64,000 nt of DNA. Source: Dyella silvae. GTDB taxonomy: Bacteria; Pseudomonadota; Gammaproteobacteria; Xanthomonadales; Rhodanobacteraceae. Under the pieces are notes generated by a model, which was not told the origin of the DNA, made no database searches, and saw only the letters and a program-made list of their open reading frames with translations. The first letter of the stretch is position 1; each line of letters starts with the position of its first letter. Location of the stretch: contig NZ_JAPJBQ010000004.1 of the NCBI RefSeq assembly GCF_026421305.1, positions 62,001 through 126,000 of the forward strand, read 5' to 3'. Made by a program: the position numbers and the translations under genes. Below are positions 19,450-26,747 of this stretch, in pieces.

Positions 19450-21252
19450 TCAGCGAACCGACATCAGGAATTCGGCAATCGGCCCCAGCGCAAGCGCGGG
19501 CAGGAAGGTCAGTGCGCCGACCACGATCACCACGCAAGCGAGCAGCGTGACGAACAGCGGCGTATGCGTGGGCAGGGTGCCGGCCGAGGGCGGCACGTGC
19601 CGCTTGGCAGCGAGCGAACCCGCCATGGCGAGCATCGCGATGGCCAGCATGAAGCGCGACAGGTACATGCACACAGCCAGCAGCACGTTCCAGAACGGGG
19701 TGTTGGCCGAAAGACCGCCAAAGGCACTGCCATTGTTGTTGGTCGCGGACGAGACGGCATACAGAATTTCACTGAAGGCATGCGCGCCCGGATTACCCAC
19801 ACCAGCCACGCCCGCCGGTGTCAGCACCGCGATGGCTGTGCAGATCACCACCAGTGCGCAAGGCACCAGCACGGCGAGACTCGCCATCTTCATTTCGTGC
19901 GCTTCGATCTTCTTGCCGAGGTACTCCGGCGTACGACCCACCATGAGGCCGGCAATGAATACCGCCACCACCGCGAAAGCGAGCATGCCGTACAGACCAG
20001 AACCCACGCCGCCGAAGATCACTTCGCCCAGCTGGATCAGCCACATCGGCACCAGACCACCCAGCGGCGTCAGGGAGTCGTGCGCTGTGTTCACCGCACC
20101 GCACGAAGCCGCCGTGGTGATGGTGGCGAACAGGCCGCTGGCTGCGATGCCGAAGCGCGTTTCCTTGCCTTCCATGTTGCCGCCAGCCTGCAGCGCCGAT
20201 GCCTGCTGATCCACAGCCAGACCATGCAGCGCCGGGTTGCCGGCCTGCTCTGCGCCGATGCAGCCATAAGCGAGCGGGACAAAGATCAGCAGCATGGTGG
20301 CGAGAATCGCCCATCCCTGCCGGCGGTCACCCACCATGCTGCCGAAGGTGACGCAAAGTCCGCCAGGAATAAGGAAGATCGCCAGCATCTCGATGAAGTT
20401 GCTGAAGGGCGTCGGGTTCTCGTACGGGTGCGCCGAGTTGGCATTGAAGAAGCCGCCGCCATTGGTACCTAGCTGCTTGATCGCGATCTGCGAAGCGGCC
20501 GGGCCCATCGGAAGGGTCTGCGTGGTGACCACCGACTCCTTAGTCATGTCCTTGCCGGCCGCATCCTTCATCGTATTGCCTGCAGCATCCTTGACGGTTT
20601 CGACCGCGGTGGTGTTCTGCATCAGCGGCACGTCCACATAGGACTTGAAGTTCTGCACCACACCCTGCGACGACAGCAGCAACGCAATCACCAACGAGAA
20701 CGGCACCAGCACATAGAGCGTGCTGCGCGTGATGTCGATCCAGAAGTTGCCGACACTGTTTGCGCTACGACGCGTAAACCCACGCACGACCGCCAGCAGC
20801 ACAGCGATGCCCGTCGCGGCGGACATGAAGTTCTGCACCGCCAAACCCACCATCTGGGTCAGGTAGCTCATGGTGTTTTCGCCACCATAGGCCTGCCAGT
20901 TGGTGTTGGTGATGAAGCTGATCGCCGTATTCATCGCCAGGTCTGGCGACAGGTTGTCGAAGTGCTGAGGGTTGAGCGGCAACCAATGCTGCACGCGCTG
21001 CAACACGTACACGGCCAACATGCCGGCCATGTTGAACACCAGCATGGCGATGGCATAGCGCCGCCAGCCCATCTGCTCGTCGGCACGTATACCGGCGAGG
21101 CGATAGAGCAGACGCTCCACCGGTGCGCCGAAGCGATTCACCCGGTTGGGCGTTTCTGCAAAGGCCAGCGCCATGTAATCGCCGACCGGCTTGATCAGCA
21201 CCAGCAGCACGGCCAGGTAAAGCACGACCTGGAAGAAGTCAAAGGTGGTCAT
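19450..21252 (-). CDS. kdpA: K+-transporting ATPase subunit KdpA
   Basis: Channel-like K+-binding subunit of 600 residues with about ten membrane helices, related to the SKT transporter superfamily. The four selectivity-filter regions are visible: SFITNTNWQAYGGE, KQLGTNGGGFFNANSAHP, ASCGAVNTAHDSLTPLGG and SATNNNGSAFGGLS. The ATG at 21252 overlaps the kdpF stop (ATGA) and has GGAG eight bases upstream. The protein is somewhat longer than E. coli KdpA owing to periplasmic loops, for example around the lysine- and aspartate-rich DAAGNTMKDAAGKDMTKES. Identification is certain. Confidence 0.98.
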   Translation of the reverse strand: MTTFDFFQVVLYLAVLLVLIKPVGDYMALAFAETPNRVNRFGAPVERLLYRLAGIRADEQMGWRRYAIAMLVFNMAGMLAVYVLQRVQHWLPLNPQHFDNLSPDLAMNTAISFITNTNWQAYGGENTMSYLTQMVGLAVQNFMSAATGIAVLLAVVRGFTRRSANSVGNFWIDITRSTLYVLVPFSLVIALLLSSQGVVQNFKSYVDVPLMQNTTAVETVKDAAGNTMKDAAGKDMTKESVVTTQTLPMGPAASQIAIKQLGTNGGGFFNANSAHPYENPTPFSNFIEMLAIFLIPGGLCVTFGSMVGDRRQGWAILATMLLIFVPLAYGCIGAEQAGNPALHGLAVDQQASALQAGGNMEGKETRFGIAASGLFATITTAASCGAVNTAHDSLTPLGGLVPMWLIQLGEVIFGGVGSGLYGMLAFAVVAVFIAGLMVGRTPEYLGKKIEAHEMKMASLAVLVPCALVVICTAIAVLTPAGVAGVGNPGAHAFSEILYAVSSATNNNGSAFGGLSANTPFWNVLLAVCMYLSRFMLAIAMLAMAGSLAAKRHVPPSAGTLPTHTPLFVTLLACVVIVVGALTFLPALALGPIAEFLMSVR

Positions 21253-21341
21253 TCGAACCACTCCGGCTTGAGCAGGGCCACGCACAGGTAGCCCGTCAAG
21301 GCCACCGCGATGACGGCAGCCACGACATAGATGGCGTTCAT
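21249..21341 (-). CDS. kdpF: K+-transporting ATPase subunit KdpF (30 residues)
   Basis: Tiny single-helix membrane peptide that stabilises the KdpABC complex, probably like a lipid. The translation begins MNAIYVVAAVIAVALTG and ends LLKPEWFE; the LLKPE ending and length of about 30 residues are typical of KdpF. Its stop codon overlaps the kdpA start by four bases (ATGA), and GGGAG lies about nine bases upstream. It is shorter than most gene finders report. Identification rests on position, size and sequence style. Confidence 0.93.
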   Translation of the reverse strand: MNAIYVVAAVIAVALTGYLCVALLKPEWFE

Positions 21342-21414
21342 GGGTAAATCTCCCGAGTACAGGCGTGAGCCTGGGGAATGCTTAGGGGCCGCCCGCAGCG
21401 GCGACATCAGGCAG

Positions 21415-21507
21415 TCAGGGGCGTCGCCCGAGGCGGTCGCAGATCAGCAAAAAGCCGAGCGCGGCCGCGAACAGCACGAACGAAAACAAAAGATAGATGG
21501 CATCCAT
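21415..21507 (-). CDS. KdpF-sized membrane peptide upstream of kdpF
   Basis: A 30-residue reading frame whose product begins MDAIYLLFSFVLFAAALGFL and ends in a cysteine and a basic tail (ICDRLGRRP). It is a single hydrophobic helix with the same length as KdpF and a similar start (MDAIYLL against MNAIYVV). It lies 73 bases upstream of kdpF on the same strand, downstream of the presumed kdp promoter. I recall similar unnamed small ORFs before kdpF in other Proteobacteria. The ribosome site is weak (GTGAG). It may be a second small subunit or a regulator of the pump; no function is known to me. Confidence 0.6.
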   Translation of the reverse strand: MDAIYLLFSFVLFAAALGFLLICDRLGRRP

Positions 21508-21611
21508 GTGTGCCGACTCACCGTGTGATTCAACGGTGTAAATTGTCGGGACCGGACCATAAGAAAGGGGTACAAAATCCCGGGAGGGGCGTATAGAACG
21601 CGTAAAATTTT
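21508..21611 (-). promoter_or_regulatory. Presumed kdp promoter and KdpE-binding region
   Basis: Upstream of the first kdp reading frame. Two TTTAC-type sequences are visible on the minus strand: TTTACAC at 21536-21542 and TTTTACG near 21600-21607. The KdpE site in E. coli is T-rich and ends in TTTACACC, so the first is a candidate half-site. No convincing -35/-10 pair was found. Tentative. Confidence 0.35.
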
Positions 21612-21700
21612 GATGGAATGGGCGGCTCGAACGGTAGCTCGGTGGCGCCATCAAGTACGAGCTTGCGATGGGGCACATATAAGCAGTACCGCAAGATTGG

Positions 21701-21741
21701 CCCCTCACCCCAACCCTCTCCCCGAAGGGGAGAGGGAGCAA
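21701..21741. repeat. 41-bp intergenic hairpin repeat, copy 1
   Basis: Begins CCCCTCACCCCAACCCTCT and contains a perfect ten-base stem CCCTCTCCCC/GGGGAGAGGG with the three-base loop GAA. It matches copy 2 at 22114-22154 except in the loop. Sequences of this kind are widespread between genes in many Proteobacteria, where they may stop transcription or protect RNA ends. Confidence 0.85.
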
Positions 21742-21899
21742 CAGCATGGGACGCTCCGCTTTAAGCCCTCTCCGCGTTGGCGCGTTGCGGTGTAACCGTA
21801 CCGCGTGTCGGATGGATCGTGAGGTGCCGAATACCTTGAGCCCCAAGGCTCGTATTAAACACGACGCTACGAGCTCTTTAAGGCCATTTTCTTTGGGTT

Positions 21900-21929
21900 A
21901 CTTTTCTTTTGGGCCAGCAAAAGAAAAGT
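21900..21929. repeat. AT-rich 12-bp stem-loop
   Basis: Perfect inverted repeat ACTTTTCTTTTG/CAAAAGAAAAGT with a six-base loop GGCCAG. The motif of a TTTTCTTT run, a short spacer and its complement recurs in xanthomonad intergenic regions to my knowledge. It resembles a factor-independent terminator in shape but has no free T-run after the stem. Confidence 0.75.
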
Positions 21930-21934
21930 GACTC

Positions 21935-22005
21935 GGCCTCCGGCAGAAGGTCGAAACGCCCGCCGCGTAGGCGGCCAGATCGCGGAATTATGGCAACCGG
22001 AGGCC
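21935..22005. repeat. Palindrome with GGCCTCCGG/CCGGAGGCC arms
   Basis: Nine-base perfect arms at 21935-21943 and 21997-22005 enclose a smaller CCGCC/GGCGG hairpin near 21960-21974. It lies directly after the AT-rich stem-loop and may form one composite repeat with it. Confidence 0.6.
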
Positions 22006-22113
22006 AGAAGCAAAGTGCAAAGTCACTGGATGACCAGCCTTCGGCTGTTGTGAAGCGCTTCCTGCCTTCGCAGGGATGACGGTGAGGGGACCGAACGTTA
22101 CCGCGAGCACCCG

Positions 22114-22154
22114 CCCCTCACCCCAACCCTCTCCCCGCCGGGGAGAGGGAGCAA
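22114..22154. repeat. 41-bp intergenic hairpin repeat, copy 2
   Basis: Same repeat as 21701-21741, with loop GCC instead of GAA, so the ten-base stem is conserved. It lies 26 bases past the stop codon of the dedA-rhodanese gene and could end its transcript. Confidence 0.85.
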
Positions 22155-22180
22155 AATTTGAAGCGTAGCGAACAAAAACC

Positions 22181-23152
22181 TCAGACCACCCCAGTCGCCA
22201 CCACATCCTGGGCCACCGGCAACCGCTCCACCGGAAAACCAGCGGCCTCCCAGGCATCCAACCCACCCAGCAACGGCCGTACTCGCGTATAGCCGCGCGA
22301 CATCAGCGCCTTGGCCACCATTGCAGCCGAAGCTTCATTCGGACACGTGCAATAAACCACCAGCTCGGCATCTACCGGAACCACTTCAACAATCCGGTCG
22401 ACACTATCCACATCGGCCAGCAGAGCCCCTGGAATGATGCGTGAATCGACCAGCCGCGCCCCGTCCGAACGCACATCGACCACCGCAGGCATCAGGCCGT
22501 TAGCGATGAAACCGTTGAGCTCTTCTACCGTAATACGCGCCATACGCAACGCGCGCAGCAAGCGGTGACGCTGCCACCACTTTCCCAGAATGTAGACCGC
22601 CAGCAAGCCGCCCAGCAGCATCAGCGCGATGCTGCCCGCATTGGCCAGCGCATCGAGCACTGCATCGATCTGGTCGGAGAACAGATAGCCAAGACTTACT
22701 GCCATCCCGACCCACATCAGCGAGCCCAGACTGTCGAACAGAACGAACGGCGCCGGACGCAATCCCATGGCACCCACCAGTGGCGGGGCGACGGTAGAAA
22801 GCCCGGGCACGAATTTGGCGACCAGCAGTACGCCGCCGCGCCACCGCTCAAAATGCAATTCCGACTGCCTGACGCAGGAATCTGGCGAAAGCGAAATCCG
22901 GCACAGAGTGCGCATGACACCGCCGCCAAAGCGGCGACCCGCCACGTACCAGGCAAAATCGGCCAGCAGACAGGCCAGCAAGGCCACGGCCAGAACGCCG
23001 GGAAGCGACAGCCTTTCCATCGCCGCCAGCGCACCCGCGACGATCATGGTGGGAACCGCAGGTACCGGCGCTCCCGCCTGCTCCACCAACACGTTGATGA
23101 AGACCAGCAGCAAGCCGTACTGCGCAATCAGTTCGATGATGTGATGGGCCAT
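22181..23152 (-). CDS. DedA-family membrane protein fused to a C-terminal rhodanese domain
   Basis: A 323-residue fusion. The N-terminal part (about 1-200) is a DedA/SNARE-associated protein with the signature ELHFERWRGGVLLVAKFVPG and following helices; DedA proteins support membrane homeostasis, probably as lipid transporters driven by the proton gradient. The C-terminal part (about 205-310) is a rhodanese fold with VVDVRSDGARLVDSRIIPGA and an active-site loop VVYCTCPNEAS (C268, C270), then GYTRVRPLLGGLDAWEAAGFP. The nucleophilic cysteine is present, so sulfur transfer or a redox role is possible. I chose the ATG at 23152, nine bases after GAGG, over an in-frame TTG three codons earlier. Confidence 0.9.
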   Translation of the reverse strand: MAHHIIELIAQYGLLLVFINVLVEQAGAPVPAVPTMIVAGALAAMERLSLPGVLAVALLACLLADFAWYVAGRRFGGGVMRTLCRISLSPDSCVRQSELHFERWRGGVLLVAKFVPGLSTVAPPLVGAMGLRPAPFVLFDSLGSLMWVGMAVSLGYLFSDQIDAVLDALANAGSIALMLLGGLLAVYILGKWWQRHRLLRALRMARITVEELNGFIANGLMPAVVDVRSDGARLVDSRIIPGALLADVDSVDRIVEVVPVDAELVVYCTCPNEASAAMVAKALMSRGYTRVRPLLGGLDAWEAAGFPVERLPVAQDVVATGVV

Positions 23153-23253
23153 GGACGTCAACCTCGCCCGGTCGGCAAAGCGGCCAGCATAGGATATTGC
23201 GTCCTGATCATTGGGGCTGTACTTGGCAAACGCAATCCATCAGCCGCCTGGAA

Positions 23254-24474
23254 TCACGCGCCCGGGGAAGCCTCGATGGCCCCGCCCACACCCCCTTCCG
23301 CCCCTGCTATGCGCCGGGCACCCACCATCACCAGCGGCAGCCAGATCAGAGTGAGCGCCGCCGCGCAAAGAAACACCCCTTCGACACCCAGCCGGCCCAG
23401 CGCGATGCCGCCGACGGCGCCCCCCACGAAGGCGCCGAGGAACTGGCTGGTGGAATAGGCGCCCATCGCCGCGCCACGCAGCGATGGTGGTGCGAGCCGG
23501 GATACCAGGCTGGGCAACGCGGCCTCCAACAGATTGAAGGCCGAAAAGAACACCGCCGCCGCCACGCCAAGCGCCGCCAGGTGATCGCCGGACAAGGCAA
23601 AACCCAGCAGCCCCAACCCCGTGGCGACTACACACACGGCAACGTTGCGCAGGCTTTGCGCCACCTCGCGCATGCGATGCAGGCAGGCGCCCATCACCAG
23701 GGCAGCGATCACCATCACCGGCAAATACAGCTCCCAATGCTGGTTTACCGGCAGGTGCAGGCGATCGGCCAGCAGCAGGGGCAGGCCCACGAAGCTGGCC
23801 GTGAGCAGCATGTGTAGAAAAAACACCGAGCCATTCAGCACCAGCATGCGGCCGTCGCCCAGCATGGACAGTACGCTGCCGAATGCGGCCGACGCCGGCG
23901 CCTTCTGTCGCTCGGGCGTCGGCACGATGAGCCACAACAGCACCAGCGCAGCCAGCGCCAGCACCGACGTGGCAGCAAACAGGCCGGAAAGACCCTCAAC
24001 GGCCTCCAGCGGCGGCCCCAGGATCAGCGCCAGCAGGAACGCCACGCCGATCGATACACCAATGATGCCCATGACCTTGCCGCGGTTTTCCTCGCGCGTC
24101 AGGTCCGCGGCGAGCGCCGTACCGGCGCCGGCTACCGCCCCCATGCCCTGCAACGCGCGTCCGATCACGATGCCCGACAGGCTGTGCGAAAGCGCGGCCA
24201 CCAGCCCGCCCGCGGCAAAAACCAGCAGCCCCAAGGTGATGGCCGGCTTGCGCCCGATACGGTCGGACAGCAATCCCAGCGGAATCTGCAACAGCACCTG
24301 ACCCAGCCCGTAGACGCCCAGCGCCAGCCCGATCAGCAGCGGCGTCGCGTCCGGCATCTGTTTCGCGTACAGCGAAAACACCGGCATGATCAGGAACAGG
24401 CCGAACAGCCGCAGGCTGATCACGCAGGCCAGCGTCAGCGCACTGCGCCGTTCAAGTGGGGAGAGTTTGCTCAC
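23254..24474 (-). CDS. Major facilitator superfamily transporter (YajR-like, 12 TM)
   Basis: Inner-membrane MFS permease of 406 residues with about 12 helices. The motif A loop GLLSDRIGRKP sits between helices 2 and 3, and helices read LRLFGLFLIMPVFSLYAKQM and GRALQGMGAVAGAGTALAADLT. This resembles E. coli YajR and drug/proton antiporters. It lacks the extra C-terminal domain of YajR and ends soon after helix 12. The start is GTG (AGC AAA follows) with weak ribosome-site support. Substrate unknown; drug export is a guess from family. It lies 101 bases upstream of the dedA-rhodanese gene on the same strand. Confidence 0.85.
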   Translation of the reverse strand: MSKLSPLERRSALTLACVISLRLFGLFLIMPVFSLYAKQMPDATPLLIGLALGVYGLGQVLLQIPLGLLSDRIGRKPAITLGLLVFAAGGLVAALSHSLSGIVIGRALQGMGAVAGAGTALAADLTREENRGKVMGIIGVSIGVAFLLALILGPPLEAVEGLSGLFAATSVLALAALVLLWLIVPTPERQKAPASAAFGSVLSMLGDGRMLVLNGSVFFLHMLLTASFVGLPLLLADRLHLPVNQHWELYLPVMVIAALVMGACLHRMREVAQSLRNVAVCVVATGLGLLGFALSGDHLAALGVAAAVFFSAFNLLEAALPSLVSRLAPPSLRGAAMGAYSTSQFLGAFVGGAVGGIALGRLGVEGVFLCAAALTLIWLPLVMVGARRIAGAEGGVGGAIEASPGA

Positions 24475-24568
24475 CGGGGCTTCTTAAAAGGGTCGCATCA
24501 GATCCGGATTATACGTTTCACCTCAAAAAACCAACCGTGGTGCCGTGTCGCGGCGGTTTCTTGCGCCA
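24475..24568. other. Spacer between MFS start and repeat element B
   Basis: Upstream region of the MFS gene. No clear promoter was found, and the sequence is otherwise unremarkable. Element B begins at 24569 and occupies the rest of the interval up to the ispB leader. Confidence 0.4.
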
Positions 24569-24837
24569 GGGCCGCTCTGACCTATTTACCCGGGGTGGCA
24601 TGATGTCCAGCAAGCGCACAGGGCGTAGGGCGTGGCGCCGCACAGGCTGGACGCCTGGGCAAGCCGCGCCCTACGCCCTGTGCGCTTGCTGGACATCACC
24701 CGAAGGGCCTCTTTTATTTGCCCGCATCTCCGCGTCGCACCGTCTCGACAGGCAGCCAGCCTGCCTTCGTCGGCGCAACACGCATCTGAGAGCAAATAAA
24801 AGTGGTGACACCCCGGGTAAATAGGTCAGAACGGCCC
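24569..24837 (+). repeat. Nested inverted-repeat element B (269 bp) upstream of ispB
   Basis: The outer arms are 29 bases each (24569-24597 and 24809-24837) and match at 28 of 29 positions. Inside, stem-loop 1 has perfect 32-base arms (24601-24632 and 24667-24698) and a 34-base loop with a CAGGC/GCCTG hairpin (24643-24657). A linker CCCGAAGGG follows. Stem-loop 2 has CTTTTATTTGC/GCAAATAAAAG arms (24711-24721 and 24792-24802) and an inner GGCAG/CTGCC hairpin. The order and sizes match element A read on the minus strand. Both stem-loop 1 loops begin TGGCG and end AGCCG. Both stem-loop 2 regions carry TTTGCCCGC, CGCGTC, TCGACA and CCTTCGT in that order. Most arm sequence differs, yet base pairing is kept. 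Confidence 0.9.
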
Positions 24838-24846
24838 AACACTCTC

Positions 24847-24852
24847 TATAAT
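24847..24852 (+). promoter_or_regulatory. Candidate -10 box of ispB
   Basis: A perfect TATAAT lies 28 bases before the ispB ATG. The matching -35 position (about 24823-24830) falls inside the right outer arm of element B and does not look like TTGACA. If this promoter is real, the element supplies or replaces its upstream half. Confidence 0.5.
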
Positions 24853-24879
24853 CAACGAATACGACGCCGCGACTGCCTC

Positions 24880-25881
24880 ATGACCACGACTCAAGCCGCC
24901 ACCCGCCGCCCCGCCGACTTTGCGACCGTACGAGGCCTTGCCGCGGCGGACATGCAGCGCGTCGACACGCTGATTCGCGGCCGACTCTCTTCCAATGTGG
25001 TGCTGATCAACCAGATCGCGGACCACATCATCGCCGGTGGCGGCAAGCGCCTGCGGCCCATGCTGCATGTGCTGGCGGCCAATGCCGCCGGCTACCGCGG
25101 CGACCACCACATCAAGCTGGCGGCGGTGATCGAGTTCATCCACACCTCCACCCTGCTTCACGATGACGTGGTGGACGAGTCGGATCTGCGCCGCGGCCGC
25201 AAAACCGCCAACGCCCTATGGGGCAATGCCGCCAGCGTGCTGGTGGGCGACTTCCTGTATTCGCGCTCGTTCCAGATGATGGTGGAGCTGGATGAGATGC
25301 GCATCATGCGCATCCTGGCCGACACCACCAACACGATTGCCGAAGGCGAAGTGCTGCAGTTGCTCAACATCGGCAACGCCGATGTGGACGAGGCTTCTTA
25401 TCTGGCCGTGATCGAACGCAAGACCGCCGTGCTGTTCGCCGCCGCCACTGAGCTGGGCGGCCTGCTTGGCGGCCTGCCGGCTGATCAGGTGGCGGCCCTG
25501 CGCCACTATGGCATGCAGCTGGGCTACGCCTTCCAGATTGCCGACGACCTGCTCGATTACACCTCGGACGCCAACACGCTGGGCAAGAACATCGGCGACG
25601 ACCTGGCTGAAGGCAAGCCGACGCTGCCGCTGATCTACGCCTTGCAGCGTGCCGATGGGGAGCAGCGCCAATCGCTGCGCCACGCCATTGAACATGGCGG
25701 CCTGGATTCGCTCGACCGCATTATCGCGGCCATCCGTGATTCCGGTGCGCTTGAACGTACCCATGAGCGCGCTGTGATGCACGCCGATGCGGCACGTGAC
25801 GCTTTGCGCGAGCTGCCTGCCTCGCCGTGGCGCGATGCGCTGGAGACATTGGCGGATTATTCGGTGCAGCGGAGCTTCTGA
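24880..25881 (+). CDS. ispB: Polyprenyl (octaprenyl) diphosphate synthase
   Basis: Trans-prenyltransferase that extends farnesyl diphosphate with isopentenyl units to make the ubiquinone side chain. The 333-residue protein carries the first aspartate-rich motif at D95, D96 and D99 (LLHDDVVDES), the second at D222, D223 and D226 (QIADDLLDYT), and GGGKRLRP near residue 53. Length fits IspB. I chose the ATG at 24880, where family similarity begins; in-frame codons further upstream lie inside the repeat element. The chain length (usually C8 in this group) cannot be read from sequence alone. The ubiquinone hydroxylases at 26748-29197 act later in the same pathway. Confidence 0.95.
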   Translation: MTTTQAATRRPADFATVRGLAAADMQRVDTLIRGRLSSNVVLINQIADHIIAGGGKRLRPMLHVLAANAAGYRGDHHIKLAAVIEFIHTSTLLHDDVVDESDLRRGRKTANALWGNAASVLVGDFLYSRSFQMMVELDEMRIMRILADTTNTIAEGEVLQLLNIGNADVDEASYLAVIERKTAVLFAAATELGGLLGGLPADQVAALRHYGMQLGYAFQIADDLLDYTSDANTLGKNIGDDLAEGKPTLPLIYALQRADGEQRQSLRHAIEHGGLDSLDRIIAAIRDSGALERTHERAVMHADAARDALRELPASPWRDALETLADYSVQRSF

Positions 25882-25892
25882 CGTACTCGCAA

Positions 25893-25922
25893 GATGGGGT
25901 CGCGCACAGGCGCTCCCCCATC
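25893..25922. terminator. Stem-loop between convergent ispB and hydrolase genes
   Basis: Inverted repeat GATGGGG/CCCCATC (25893-25899 and 25916-25922) lies 11 bases after the ispB stop and 10 bases before the stop of the opposing gene. There is no T-run, so it would be at best a weak or factor-assisted terminator serving both directions. Confidence 0.4.
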
Positions 25923-25932
25923 CGCGAAAGCC

Positions 25933-26721
25933 TTACGGGGTACCTGCAAATGCCCCGCGCAACCAGTCGTGCATCATGCGATAGCTGCGCTGCGCGGCAC
26001 GCTCGTCATACGCACAACCTTCCTTGTGCTGATCGGTCTCGGTAAAGCAATGCACCGCATTACCCAGCACCACGAACTGCCAGTCGGCCTTGCTGCCGCG
26101 CATCTCGTCCATAAAGGCATCGGCATCGGGCATGGTGCCCTTGTCGTCGGCGCCATTCATCACCAGCACGCGCGCCTTGATCTGCTTGGCCAGTGATGGG
26201 TCGTCGGCCTTGAGCGCGCCGTGGAACGACACCACTGCCGCCAGCTCGGCGCCGCTGCGTGCCAGATCGAGCACGGCGGAACCGCCGAAGCAGAAGCCGA
26301 TAGCAGCCAGCTTACCCACATCGATCGGCGCATCCTTCGCCTGGGTTTTCAGCTGATCCAGCGCGAGGTTCACGCGCTTGCGCATCAACGCACGGTCGCC
26401 ATAGAGCACTTTGACGGCGGCCATGGCCTGATCGTCATTGGCCGGGCGCACTTTTTCGCCGTACATGTCGGTCACAAGGATCACGTAGTCCTTGCCGGCA
26501 ATGCCTTCGGCTTTTTTCACGGCCAGGTCGTTGACGCCATACCAGTTCGGCACCATCACCAGGCCCGGCCGCTTCGCAGCCACCGCATCGTCGTAGACCA
26601 GCACGCTGTGGAACTTCGTTCCGTCCTGCGTCCACTCCACTGGCTTGTGCACCATCTTCGCCTGCGCGGCGAAGGCAAATCCTGACAGCAACAGCAAACA
26701 GCAAAGTCGAGCGATACGCAT
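25933..26721 (-). CDS. Exported dienelactone hydrolase-family protein
   Basis: Alpha/beta hydrolase of 262 residues. A signal peptide (MRIARLCCLLLLSGFAFAAQA) predicts export to the periplasm. The dienelactone hydrolase fold is seen in LVMVPNWYGVN, the nucleophile elbow IGFCFGG with cysteine C144 as the usual nucleophile, VLVMNGADDKGTMP containing the acid residue, and NAVHCFTE with the catalytic histidine. A periplasmic location is unlike classical chlorocatechol enzymes, so the true substrate is unknown and may be another ester. Not obviously linked to the neighbouring ubiquinone genes beyond shared orientation (26-base gap). Confidence 0.88.
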   Translation of the reverse strand: MRIARLCCLLLLSGFAFAAQAKMVHKPVEWTQDGTKFHSVLVYDDAVAAKRPGLVMVPNWYGVNDLAVKKAEGIAGKDYVILVTDMYGEKVRPANDDQAMAAVKVLYGDRALMRKRVNLALDQLKTQAKDAPIDVGKLAAIGFCFGGSAVLDLARSGAELAAVVSFHGALKADDPSLAKQIKARVLVMNGADDKGTMPDADAFMDEMRGSKADWQFVVLGNAVHCFTETDQHKEGCAYDERAAQRSYRMMHDWLRGAFAGTP

Positions 26722-26747
26722 GACATCTACTCCTCGTTGCGTGGATA

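Larger units (their letters stand above)
21612..22180. other. Repeat-rich intergenic island between kdp and the dedA-rhodanese gene
   Basis: No gene is supported here. The interval holds two copies of a 41-base hairpin repeat (21701-21741 and 22114-22154), a long AT-rich stem-loop (21900-21929) and a GGCCTCCGG/CCGGAGGCC palindrome (21935-22005). It also has short hairpin-like sequence around TTCCTGCCTTCGCAGGGATG near 22050-22070. It looks like a landing zone for dispersed intergenic repeats. Confidence 0.7.

Noticed and set aside
21415-21846. 143-codon version of the small kdp ORF
   Set aside because: The upstream part runs through the presumed promoter and a dispersed hairpin repeat; only the last 30 codons look like a protein.
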